Source of the DNA: Novosphingobium album (ex Liu et al. 2023)
GTDB lineage: Bacteria; Pseudomonadota; Alphaproteobacteria; Sphingomonadales; Sphingomonadaceae
Direction of reading: 5' to 3'
DNA: 64,000 nucleotides
Assembly: GCF_029076845.1 (NCBI RefSeq)
Contig: NZ_JARESE010000082.1
Location: 40,830 to 104,829, forward strand
Shown: piece by piece, positions 1-7,707 of the stretch
Layout: each line of letters opens with the position of its first letter
Numbering within the stretch: the stretch's first letter is position 1
Notes under the pieces: generated by a model
Database searches by the model: none
The model's input: the letters and a program-made list of their open reading frames with translations, nothing else
What the model was told of the DNA's origin: nothing
Translations under genes and position numbers: made by a program

Positions 1-659
1 AGCCGGTCGAGCTTCTCGCCCTCGAACGTGACGAGCCGCGCGGTGAACGCGGTGCCATCCTGCTCCATCATCGCGGCGACGGACCAGTATTCCTGCGGCG
101 TGAACGCCTCGATCTCGCGCTCACGCTCGACGATCAGGCGCAGCGCCACCGATTGCACGCGCCCCGCGCTCTTGGCGCCGGGCAGCTTGCGCCAGAGCAC
201 GGGCGAAAGCGTGAAGCCGAACAGGTAATCGAGCGCGCGGCGCGCCAGGTAGGCGTCGATCAGGTCCTGATCCAGCTCGCGCGGCTGGGTCATCGCCTTG
301 GTGACGGTTTCCTTGGTGATCGCATTGAACGTGACGCGCTGCACGTCCTTGGGCAGCGCGCGGCGCTTGGCCAGCAATTCGCGCACGTGCCAGGAAATCG
401 CCTCGCCCTCGCGATCGGGGTCGGTGGCGAGGATCAGCCGGTCCGCCTCCTTGGCCGCGTCGGTGATCGCCTTTACCTGGCGCTGCTTGTCGCCATAAAG
501 GTCCCAGTCCATCGCGAAGCCCTCGTCGGGCCGCACCGAACCGTCCTTGGCGGGCAGGTCACGCACGTGACCGTAGGAGGCAAGAACCTTGTAGTCCTTG
601 CCAAGGTATTTCTCGATGGTCTTCGCCTTGGCCGGCGACTCGACAATTACCAGTTGCAT
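1..659 (-). CDS. topA: DNA topoisomerase I, N-terminal part (cut by window edge)
   Basis: Type IA topoisomerase that relaxes negatively supercoiled DNA. Only about the first 219 residues are present; the gene runs off the left edge. The start MQLVIVESPAKAKTIEKYLG is the usual TopA N-terminus, and the Toprim acidic motif follows (ATDPDREGEAISWH). The next stretch (ARRALDYLFGFTLSP, GRVQSVALRLIVERE) also fits TopA. The active-site tyrosine and zinc-finger region lie outside the window. It is downstream of dprA on the same strand after an 86-bp gap. Confidence 0.95.
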   Translation of the reverse strand, partial: MQLVIVESPAKAKTIEKYLGKDYKVLASYGHVRDLPAKDGSVRPDEGFAMDWDLYGDKQRQVKAITDAAKEADRLILATDPDREGEAISWHVRELLAKRRALPKDVQRVTFNAITKETVTKAMTQPRELDQDLIDAYLARRALDYLFGFTLSPVLWRKLPGAKSAGRVQSVALRLIVEREREIEAFTPQEYWSVAAMMEQDGTAFTARLVTFEGEKLDR

Positions 660-745
660 CAATAACTTCCTGACTACCCCCAGGCGTCCGCTCGCGTGCG
701 CCCGCATATACACACGTACAAGGTGGGTCGCCCGCCAGCCTCGCG

Positions 746-1861
746 TCAAGAGGCGAGCGAAACCCGTCCCCCGGCGTGCCGCACCAGCCCGCCGGCGATT
801 TCCAGTTCCAGCAGCGCCAGCTGCACGGCGGCCGCGCCTTGCCCGGACTGCCGGATCAGTTCGTCGATCGCGACCGGCGCGGTGGTGAGCAGGCCGGTGA
901 TATCGGCCGGTTCGTCGGCCAGCGGCTCATCCGCCGCAAGGTACGCCGGAGCGGCTTCGCGAAACGTCGATCGCGGCGTGCCGTCAAAGCCGGACAGCAG
1001 TTCGATCACATCGGCCGCGCTCTGCACCAGCACGGCCCCGTCACGGATAAGCTGGTTGCACCCATGCGAGCGCGGATCGAGCGGCGAGCCGGGAACGGCC
1101 ATCACCTCGCGCCCCTGCTCGCCCGCCAGCCGCGCGGTGATGAGCGAGCCTGACTTCGGCGCCGCCTCCACCACCAGCGTGCCGGCCGCCAGCCCGGCGA
1201 TGATCCGGTTGCGCGAAGGGAAATGGCGCGCGAGCGGCTCGGTCCCCGGCGGCTGCTCGGCCAGCAGCAGGCCGGACCGGGCGATCTCTTCCTGCAAGTC
1301 GGCGTGCTCGGGCGGATAGGCGATGTCGATGCCGCTGGCGATCACGCCAATGGTCGATCCGCCCTGCTCGCCGGCAGCCAGCGCGCCGCGATGGGCCGCG
1401 CCGTCGATCCCGCGCGCCAGGCCCGAAACCACGGTGAAGCCCGCCTCGGCCAGCCCGCCCGCGAAATCGCGCGCGAGCTTCACCGCCGCCGCCGAGGCAT
1501 TGCGCGCGCCGACCACGGCCACGGCGGGCCGCGCCGCGATGGCCGGATCGCCGCGAAAGGTGAGGATCGGCGGAGCGCCCTCGGCCCGCGCCAGCAGCGC
1601 GGGATAATCGGGCGAATCATGGAACAGATAACGCGCGCCGGCTCGCCTGGTCGCGGCGATTTCCCGCGCGATCAGAGCCTCGGGCGCCACCGTATAGGGC
1701 TTGCCGCCGCGCCGCGCGAGATCGGGCAGCGCATCCAGCGCCGCCGCCGCCGTGCCGAACCGGCGCAGGAGCTGCGCATAGCTGACCGGGCCGATATGGG
1801 GCGATCGCAGCAGGCGCAGCCGGGCGAAAGCCTCGTCCCGCGATAGCGCGGCCTCGCTCAT
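746..1861 (-). CDS. dprA: DNA-processing protein DprA
   Basis: Single-stranded DNA-binding protein that loads RecA during natural transformation. The Rossmann-like DprA core is clear: FRGDPAIAARPAVAVVGAR, SGLARGIDGAAH, GSGIDIAYPPEH-like (ASGIDIAYPPEH), FPSRNRIIAGL and SGSLITARLA. The N-terminal SAM-like region and a C-terminal winged-helix-like tail (ITGLLTTAPVAIDELIRQSG) are both present, giving a normal length of 371 residues. An in-frame GTG at 1888 would add nine residues and overlap plsY by 14 bp. The ATG at 1861 matches where homologues usually begin, so it is preferred. Co-directional with plsY and topA, probably one operon. Confidence 0.93.
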   Translation of the reverse strand: MSEAALSRDEAFARLRLLRSPHIGPVSYAQLLRRFGTAAAALDALPDLARRGGKPYTVAPEALIAREIAATRRAGARYLFHDSPDYPALLARAEGAPPILTFRGDPAIAARPAVAVVGARNASAAAVKLARDFAGGLAEAGFTVVSGLARGIDGAAHRGALAAGEQGGSTIGVIASGIDIAYPPEHADLQEEIARSGLLLAEQPPGTEPLARHFPSRNRIIAGLAAGTLVVEAAPKSGSLITARLAGEQGREVMAVPGSPLDPRSHGCNQLIRDGAVLVQSAADVIELLSGFDGTPRSTFREAAPAYLAADEPLADEPADITGLLTTAPVAIDELIRQSGQGAAAVQLALLELEIAGGLVRHAGGRVSLAS

Positions 1862-1874
1862 CAGGCCGCGCGCA

Positions 1875-2459
1875 TCAGGATTTGCCACCGCCGATCCGGG
1901 GCTCGGTCCCGGCGCGCAGCCGGGCGATGTTGGCGCGGTGCTGGAACAGCACGACCAGGGCGATCACCAGCAGCCCGCCGGCCGCCGCGCGATGCCCCAG
2001 CGAGAACGCCGCGATCGGCGCGGCGATCGCCGCCGTCATCCCCGCCAGCGAGGAGATCCGCGTCACGCCCAGCAGCGCCAGCCAGGTCACGGCGTAGACC
2101 AGCCCCACCGGCCAGGCGAGGCCGAAGCAGATGCCGGCGGTGGTCGCCACGCCCTTGCCGCCGCGAAAGCGCAGCCACACGGGGAAGCAGTGGCCCAGAA
2201 AGGCGGCGATCGCGGCGACCACCTCGGTGCCGGGCAGCCAGCGCGCCGCGATCAGCACCGCCGCAAGGCCCTTCAGCAGATCGAGCAGCAGCGTCGCCGC
2301 CGCCAGTCCCTTGCGGCCGGTACGCAGCACGTTGGTCGCGCCGATATTGCCCGATCCGATCGCGCGCAAGTCCCCGGCCCCGGCGATCCGGGTGAGGATC
2401 AGGCCGAAAGGGACCGATCCCAGGGCATAGCCGCCCAGCAGCGCGAGAATCCAGTTCAT
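1875..2459 (-). CDS. plsY: Glycerol-3-phosphate acyltransferase PlsY
   Basis: Integral membrane acyltransferase that moves the acyl group from acyl-phosphate to glycerol-3-phosphate, the first step of phospholipid synthesis. The three family motifs are visible: GYALGSVPFGLI, GSGNIGATNVLRTGRKGLA and FRGGKGVATTAG. Several hydrophobic helices span the 194-residue protein. There are ATGs at 2465 and 2459; the AAGGG just upstream is spaced 6 bases from the second, so 2459 is preferred. It is divergent from murI across about 96 bp and heads the plsY-dprA-topA run. Confidence 0.94.
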   Translation of the reverse strand: MNWILALLGGYALGSVPFGLILTRIAGAGDLRAIGSGNIGATNVLRTGRKGLAAATLLLDLLKGLAAVLIAARWLPGTEVVAAIAAFLGHCFPVWLRFRGGKGVATTAGICFGLAWPVGLVYAVTWLALLGVTRISSLAGMTAAIAAPIAAFSLGHRAAAGGLLVIALVVLFQHRANIARLRAGTEPRIGGGKS

Positions 2460-2555
2460 GCGCATCCCTTAGCCGCTCGTCGCGAATAGGCGAAGGGTTG
2501 TTGCTCTTGGCCCGATGCTGCCGCTAACAGAGCGCGGGTCCAGATAAACCAGAGG

Positions 2556-3374
2556 ATGCCGCGTCACTTGCACAATCCCGTCGATCCCGCGGCGCCCATC
2601 CTGCTGTTCGATTCGGGCGTGGGCGGCCTGACCGTGCTGGCCGAACTGCGCGCGCTGCTGCCCCAGGCGCCAGTGATCTATGCCGCCGACAACGCCGGCC
2701 TGCCTTATGGCAGCAAGACCGAGGCGCAAGTCGCCGCGCGGGTGGCCGGCCTGCTCGGCCGGATGACCGAGCGGCTACGGCCGCGCCTCGTCTGCATCGC
2801 CTGCAACACCGCCTCCACCATTGCGCTGGGCATGGTGCGCGATGTGCTGGAAGTGCCGATCGTCGGCACCGTGCCCGCGATCAAGCCCGCCGCCGCGATG
2901 ACGCGCACCGGCGTGATCGGCCTGCTGGGCACCGAGGCGACGATCCGGCAAGGCTATGTCGACCGGCTGGAGGCCGAGTTCGCGCAAGGCAAGCGCCTGC
3001 TGCGCCATGCCGCGCCGGGGCTGGTCGAGGCGGCCGAGGCGCTGCTGCGCGGCGCGCCGGTCGATCCCGCGCATATCGCCGCCGCCACCGATGGCCTGCG
3101 CGCCATGCCGGGCGGCGGGGAAATCGACACCGTCGTGCTGGCCTGCACGCATTTCCCGCTGCTCCAAGCCCAGCTTGCCGAAGCGATGGGCCCGGGCGTG
3201 CGCTTCGTCCATGGCGCGGCGGGGATCGCGCGTCAGATCGCGCGGCTGACGCAAGGGCAACCCTTTGCCCGCGCCGTGCCGGATATCGCGCTGTTCACCG
3301 CCGCGGCGCCGGAAATCCATGCCTATGCGCCCGCGCTGGCGCAATACGGCCTCAGCGCGATCGAGGTGTTCTGA
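2556..3374 (+). CDS. murI: Glutamate racemase
   Basis: Interconverts L- and D-glutamate to supply D-glutamate for peptidoglycan. The 272-residue protein has both catalytic cysteine motifs, IACNTAST and LACTHFPLL, and the N-terminal FDSGVGGLTVL substrate loop. DNAGLPYG is also typical. The stop overlaps the start of the next gene by one base (TGATG), which suggests translational coupling with the membrane protein that follows. Confidence 0.95.
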   Translation: MPRHLHNPVDPAAPILLFDSGVGGLTVLAELRALLPQAPVIYAADNAGLPYGSKTEAQVAARVAGLLGRMTERLRPRLVCIACNTASTIALGMVRDVLEVPIVGTVPAIKPAAAMTRTGVIGLLGTEATIRQGYVDRLEAEFAQGKRLLRHAAPGLVEAAEALLRGAPVDPAHIAAATDGLRAMPGGGEIDTVVLACTHFPLLQAQLAEAMGPGVRFVHGAAGIARQIARLTQGQPFARAVPDIALFTAAAPEIHAYAPALAQYGLSAIEVF

Positions 3375-4207
3375 TGCGCGCGGTGAACCGCTGGCTCACC
3401 GCGCTGATCATCGTCACGGGCGGGCCTTATTACTGGTTCCTGCTCGACAGCACGGCCGTCGGCGCCCGGCCCCGGCCGGTCACGATCGCCCGCCTGCGCG
3501 ATCTGGCGCGGGAGATCCCCGGCGCGCGGCCAAGCCAGATCCGCTACGAATTCGTCGGCACGCGTCAGGTTTCGGGCAATCTCGTCGCCGCCGGCATGGG
3601 GCTGCGGGACATTCCGCTGGCGATCTATGCGTTCCAGCTTGTCATGCCCGGCCGCGCGCCGATCACGATCGACGCGGGGCTGCCGCCCGAACGCGCGCGC
3701 CGGCTTGCGGTGGAAAGCTATCGGCCGGCCGCGCAAGCGCGCATCGACCGGGCGGTGGCCCAGGCGGCGATGACCGTGACCCTCGGCGCCGGAGCAGGCG
3801 CAGGCCCGCGCCCGCCAGCCGGAAAGGCCACTGGGCAGGCGCCGGTGGCGGTCGCGCCCGGCGTCGTCCTGATCCCGGCCACGGGCTTGCCGGCGGGCAC
3901 CCGGATGCTCTTCGTCCAGACGGCCGATGCCCGCGAATACCTGTTCACCGGCGATATCGCGCCGATCGCCGGAAGCTGGCAGGAAATCACGCTTCCCGCG
4001 CGCTGGATGACCAGTGGCGAACCGCGCCTGGATCGCGCCGCGATGGCCGACTGGCTCAAGACCGTGCGCGCGCTGGAGCGCCAGGCGCCGGGGCTGGCGA
4101 TCGTCGAAGGCCACGATGTTTCGTTGCCGGACAGGTTCGTGCGCGGGTTCCAATTTGAGCCAGCGCAAAAAGGCACGATTTTGGCATCGATAAGGCGCTG
4201 GAAATAG
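3374..4207 (+). CDS. Membrane-anchored protein resembling a degenerate metallo-beta-lactamase fold
   Basis: Function unknown. The 277-residue product has one N-terminal membrane segment (about residues 8-26). The central part contains GVVLIPATGLPAGTRMLFVQ and REYLFTGDIAPIAGSW, which follow the layout of the second half of metallo-beta-lactamase-fold hydrolases (normally ...IPxxGHTPGSQ... then LFxGD). The tail AIVEGHD resembles the last metal-ligand region. The HxHxDH metal site is absent and the HTPG histidine is missing. It is therefore probably not a functional metallohydrolase; a scaffold or binding role is a guess. A long Ala/Gly/Pro-rich insert lies around residues 136-155. Translationally coupled to murI. 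The fold assignment is inference from motif spacing. Confidence 0.6.
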   Translation: MRAVNRWLTALIIVTGGPYYWFLLDSTAVGARPRPVTIARLRDLAREIPGARPSQIRYEFVGTRQVSGNLVAAGMGLRDIPLAIYAFQLVMPGRAPITIDAGLPPERARRLAVESYRPAAQARIDRAVAQAAMTVTLGAGAGAGPRPPAGKATGQAPVAVAPGVVLIPATGLPAGTRMLFVQTADAREYLFTGDIAPIAGSWQEITLPARWMTSGEPRLDRAAMADWLKTVRALERQAPGLAIVEGHDVSLPDRFVRGFQFEPAQKGTILASIRRWK

Positions 4208-4276
4208 GCATGGAAATGGGATAGGGCCGCGCAATTCGGGCCGGCGGAACGTCGGACAACGCGGGACAAATCCTTC

Positions 4277-5491
4277 GTGAACTACGACCAAGTTTTCGAC
4301 CAGGCGATCGAACGCCTGCACGCAGAGGGCCGCTACCGGGTCTTCATCGATATCCTGAGGAACAAGGGCGCCTATCCCAACGCGCGCTGTTTTGCCGGGC
4401 ATAACGGGCCCAAGCCGATCACCGTATGGTGCTCCAACGATTACCTCGCGATGGGCCAGCATCCCAAGGTGATCGCCGCGATGGAAGAGGCGCTGCACAA
4501 TGTCGGCGCCGGATCGGGCGGCACGCGCAACATCGGCGGCAACACGCATTACCACATCGAGCTTGAGCACGAGCTGGCGGACCTGCATGGCAAGGAAAAC
4601 GCCCTGCTCTTCACCAGCGGCTATGTCTCGAACGATGCCACGCTCTCGACGCTGGCGCGCCTGCTGCCGGGCTGCGTGATCTTCTCCGACGAACTGAACC
4701 ACGCCAGCATGATCGCCGGCATCCGCAACTCGGGCTGCGAAAAGAAGGTGTTCCGCCACAACGACCTGGAACATCTTGAGGAGCTGCTGGCCGAGACCGA
4801 TCCCGATCTGCCCAAGCTGATCGCGTTCGAAAGCGTCTATTCGATGGATGGCGACGTCGCTCCGATCCACGCGATCTGCGACCTGGCCGACAAGTACAAC
4901 GCCATCACCTACCTCGACGAAGTCCATGCCGTGGGCATGTACGGCAAGCGCGGCGGCGGCATTTCCGAGCGGGACGACGCGGCCAGCCGCCTGACCATCA
5001 TCGAAGGCACGCTGGGCAAGGCGTTCGGCGTGATGGGCGGCTATATCGCGGCCGACCAGCGGATCATCGATTGCATCCGCTCCTACGCGCCCGGCTTCAT
5101 TTTCACCACCAGCCTTTCGCCCGTGCTGGTCGCGGGCGTGCTCGCGGCGGTCAAGCACCTCAAGGGGTCAAGCGCGGAGCGCGACGGGCAGCAGGCCGCC
5201 GCCGCGACGCTGAAGACGATGTTCCGCGAAGCGGGCTTGCCGGTGATGGATTCCACCACGCACATCGTGCCGCTGATGGTCGGCGATCCGGTGCGCGCCA
5301 AGAAGATCAGCGACATCCTGCTCGCCGAATATGGCGTCTATGTGCAGCCGATCAATTTCCCGACCGTGCCGCGCGGCACCGAACGCCTGCGCTTCACCCC
5401 CGGCCCCGCGCACACCGAAGCGATGATGCGCGAGTTGACCGAGGCGCTCGTAGAGATCTGGGACCGTCTGGAAATGCGGCTGGCCGCCTGA
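4277..5491 (+). CDS. hemA: 5-aminolevulinate synthase (C4 pathway)
   Basis: PLP enzyme that condenses glycine with succinyl-CoA to make 5-aminolevulinate, the alphaproteobacterial entry to heme synthesis. The 404-residue protein matches the family along its length: WCSNDYLAMGQHP, GSGGTRNIGGNTHYH, the YLDEVHAVGMYG PLP site and the catalytic lysine in EGTLGKAFGVMGG near residue 248. The start codon is GTG at 4277, giving MNYDQVFDQAIERLHAEGRY, the expected N-terminus. Having the C4 enzyme supports an alphaproteobacterial host. Confidence 0.96.
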   Translation: MNYDQVFDQAIERLHAEGRYRVFIDILRNKGAYPNARCFAGHNGPKPITVWCSNDYLAMGQHPKVIAAMEEALHNVGAGSGGTRNIGGNTHYHIELEHELADLHGKENALLFTSGYVSNDATLSTLARLLPGCVIFSDELNHASMIAGIRNSGCEKKVFRHNDLEHLEELLAETDPDLPKLIAFESVYSMDGDVAPIHAICDLADKYNAITYLDEVHAVGMYGKRGGGISERDDAASRLTIIEGTLGKAFGVMGGYIAADQRIIDCIRSYAPGFIFTTSLSPVLVAGVLAAVKHLKGSSAERDGQQAAAATLKTMFREAGLPVMDSTTHIVPLMVGDPVRAKKISDILLAEYGVYVQPINFPTVPRGTERLRFTPGPAHTEAMMRELTEALVEIWDRLEMRLAA

Positions 5492-5493
5492 CA

Positions 5494-5536
5494 GGCGATC
5501 CGGCCGGCCCGCACGGGCTTGCCACGGCGGATCGCC
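5494..5536. terminator. Nested hairpin between convergent genes
   Basis: An outer stem GGCGATCCG (5494-5502) pairs with CGGATCGCC (5528-5536). An inner stem GCCCG (5507-5511) pairs with CGGGC (5514-5518). It fills the space between hemA (rightward) and the diguanylate cyclase gene (leftward), so a bidirectional terminator is likely. There is no strong U-tract. Confidence 0.5.
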
Positions 5537-5538
5537 CC

Positions 5539-6519
5539 CTAGCGCAGCTTGTCCATCCACGGAAAGCGCTTCTCGCTGTCACGCTCCAGCCGGTTGCCGC
5601 CTTGCGCCTTGGCATGGAACAGGGCCAGCTCCGCCCGGCGGATCGTGCCGTCCGCCGTGCCCGCGATCGCCGACAGGCCCGAACTGATCGTCAGCCACAC
5701 ATCGTTGCCGCTGGCCTTGTGGCCGATCCGCGAAAGGCTGGTGACGATCTGGCGGCAGATCGCCTCGGCCTCGTCAGGCGGCGCATCGGGCAGCAGCACG
5801 CCGAACGTCTCGCCGCCCACGCGTGAGACGATGTCCTGCGGGCGCACCAGGCTGCGCAGGAATCCGGCGATGGCCACCAGCACTTCATCGCCCGCCGACG
5901 GACCATAGCGCAAGTTGACCGCCTTGAAGTGGTCGATATCGAACAGCGCCAGGCTGCCCCTGGCGTGCGTGTCCAGCAAATGGCCCAGCATCCACACGAA
6001 GGCGGGGCGATTGGTCAGGCCCGTGAGCGGGTCGGTCAACGCCGCGGTGAAAAGCTGCTCTTCCAGGTCGCGGCGCTCGTCCAGGCTGCGCATGATGCTG
6101 AGCACGCCGTAAGCCTGCCGCGCGTCGTTCAACAGCGGGCGCATACGGATGGCATACCAATGCTGGCGGCCATCGTTGGTCCGGGCGGCGAATTCGACCC
6201 AGTCGGTGCTCTCGTGCCCGGCGACGGCGGCCTCGTGCTCGGCGCGGACCACCGCGAGCGATGCAGGCGCGACCAGATCGAGCAGGTGCGGCGCGTTCGC
6301 CGTGTCCGGCAGAGCGAAGCCCAGATGCTCCAGCGCCGTGGAGGCATGGAGGATGCGGCCTTCGCGATCGGTTTTCAGGATAACGTCCGTCGTGCCGGCC
6401 GCGACCAGTCCGTAAAGGGCCGAGCCCTCCTGATGCGTGAACTCGAAACCCACAATCGCCAGCGCCCCCCAGCGCCCGTTGCCCCCGGCCCGAAGCGGGA
6501 TCGAGACAACGCCTCGCAC
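5539..6519 (-). CDS. PAS-GGDEF protein with degenerate GGETF active-site motif
   Basis: Predicted c-di-GMP signalling protein of 326 residues. A PAS-like domain (about residues 35-145: TDVILKTDREGRILHAS ... WYAIRMRPLL) precedes a GGDEF domain (about 155-320: LTDPLTGLTNR, FDIDHFKAVN). The signature reads GGETF (residues 235-239) where GGDEF/GGEEF is expected, so the fourth residue is Thr. The RxxD inhibitory site (RPQD, 226-229) is exactly five residues upstream and intact. Cyclase activity is doubtful, and it may act as a c-di-GMP receptor. The chosen start is GTG at 6519. The frame stays open about 14 codons further with no ATG, and the first residues (VVSIPLRAGGNGRWGALAI) look like the end of a GAF domain. 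The gene may therefore have lost its 5' part. Confidence 0.82.
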   Translation of the reverse strand: MRGVVSIPLRAGGNGRWGALAIVGFEFTHQEGSALYGLVAAGTTDVILKTDREGRILHASTALEHLGFALPDTANAPHLLDLVAPASLAVVRAEHEAAVAGHESTDWVEFAARTNDGRQHWYAIRMRPLLNDARQAYGVLSIMRSLDERRDLEEQLFTAALTDPLTGLTNRPAFVWMLGHLLDTHARGSLALFDIDHFKAVNLRYGPSAGDEVLVAIAGFLRSLVRPQDIVSRVGGETFGVLLPDAPPDEAEAICRQIVTSLSRIGHKASGNDVWLTISSGLSAIAGTADGTIRRAELALFHAKAQGGNRLERDSEKRFPWMDKLR

Positions 6520-6853
6520 CGCCCGGTCCGGCCAGCCAGATGAATTGGAATAGAAAACTATTTAGAGAATATACTTCGCGACCCAATACTAATCCAATAC
6601 CAGTTCGTTAGCTTTGTTAACTTACTAAACTAACAAACTGCCATATTAATAATCCATTTATCACGATTCCATTTCTTGAGAAGATGAGTCGTGATCGTGC
6701 GAACACATTTCGACGAAACACACGGGAAACCGGCATCTTTTTCGGCCGGAAAAACGAAGACGATGGCCGCGTGTCGCCGCCCGGCCGGCGCGACTCGTAT
6801 AACGAAGCCGAATCGCCAATGCCGTGACCGGAACGCGCGCCGCCGACAGCGGC
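6520..6853. promoter_or_regulatory. AT-rich intergenic control region with inverted repeats
   Basis: This stretch holds no convincing gene. About 6541-6720 is much AT-richer than its surroundings. It contains TTTGTTA (6613-6619) facing TAACAAA (6631-6637), an 11-base-spaced inverted repeat, and TCACGA (6661-6666) facing TCGTGA (6689-6694). It lies upstream of the leftward diguanylate cyclase gene and downstream of the PilZ-XRE gene, so it probably carries the promoter of the former. A 61-codon frame at 6691-6876 has no ribosome site and is rejected. Confidence 0.4.
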
Positions 6854-7519
6854 TTACAGCTCGATCAGGATCCTGACCCTGTCGGGGCTCGTCCCGAAGG
6901 CTGTGGCGATGTCCTCGCGGCTGCGGGCCAGCAGTTCGCGCCGGCCGGTATCGTCGCGTTCGGGCAGAAGTTCGCCCAGCGACACGTTCAGCGCCTCGGC
7001 CAGTTCGGCCATCCGGCTTTCAACCGGACGCGCCCGGCCCTGCTCCCAGGCCCAGACCGTCGGCTTGCTGACGCCCAGCCGGGCCGCAAGCGCCGCCAGG
7101 CTGAGCCGTGCCTGCGCGCGCAGGCGCTGCAGACGCATGCCGAAGGATTCCTCGGGCCCGGCCGCCGGCCGCTCGCCAAGCTCGATCGGCTCACCGACCG
7201 CGCTGCGCAGCCGCGCCGCGCTCAGGGCCGCCGTGCCGATCGGCGTATCGAACTGGCAGCCGAACAGCCGCCCGCTCGTCCAGATCACATGCGCCAGGGT
7301 CGCGCCCGCCTCGGGCAATTCCAGCGCGATCGCCTCGCCCACGGTCAGCGCGATATCGCTTTCCACCAGCAGGCCGGTGGTCGAGACATTGTGGACAAGG
7401 ACATTGGCGGCTTCGCCCGAAGCGAGCGCGCCCAGCGTCTCAAGCCGCAGATTCCTGCGCGGTTCGCGCCGTCCGCCAGCCGGCTGCGCGGTCTCGTCCA
7501 GATGCGCCGCGATGGCCAT
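6854..7519 (-). CDS. PilZ domain-XRE helix-turn-helix fusion protein
   Basis: Predicted c-di-GMP-binding transcription factor of 221 residues. The N-terminal PilZ domain (about residues 15-110) keeps both ligand motifs: RxxxR in RREPRR (residues 17-22) and NxSxxG in NVSTTG (44-49). A Cro/XRE-type helix-turn-helix follows at about 127-185 (LSLAALAARLGVSKPTVWAW, then EQGRARPVESRMAELAEALN). A roughly 36-residue tail ends the protein. Combining an intact PilZ effector domain with an XRE reader head suggests a one-component regulator. This is inference from domain order. It sits on the same strand as the GGETF protein gene, 334 bp upstream of it. Confidence 0.88.
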   Translation of the reverse strand: MAIAAHLDETAQPAGGRREPRRNLRLETLGALASGEAANVLVHNVSTTGLLVESDIALTVGEAIALELPEAGATLAHVIWTSGRLFGCQFDTPIGTAALSAARLRSAVGEPIELGERPAAGPEESFGMRLQRLRAQARLSLAALAARLGVSKPTVWAWEQGRARPVESRMAELAEALNVSLGELLPERDDTGRRELLARSREDIATAFGTSPDRVRILIEL

Positions 7520-7648
7520 CGCCTGTCTCCCGATAAGGCGGACAGGTCAGCGGCGCGGGGTTAAGATTTGGTTAGAGCCGCTTGGGAAATGTGCCCAGCA
7601 TCGCATTGGAGCATGGCACCAGCGCCGAAAAGCGCATCCAGCCAGACG

Positions 7649-7684
7649 AAAAACCCCGCGAGACATGGGCCTCGCGGGGTTTTT
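7649..7684 (-). terminator. Rho-independent terminator of the ornithine decarboxylase gene
   Basis: A long stem (AAAAACCCCGCGAG, 7649-7662, against CTCGCGGGGTTTTT, 7671-7684) encloses an 8-base loop. Read on the minus strand, it lies about 24 bp past the decarboxylase stop and ends in a U-run. A-tracts on one side and T-tracts on the other would let it work in either direction. Confidence 0.85.
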
Positions 7685-7707
7685 CCCTTTTCAGCGGCAG
7701 CCCGGCT

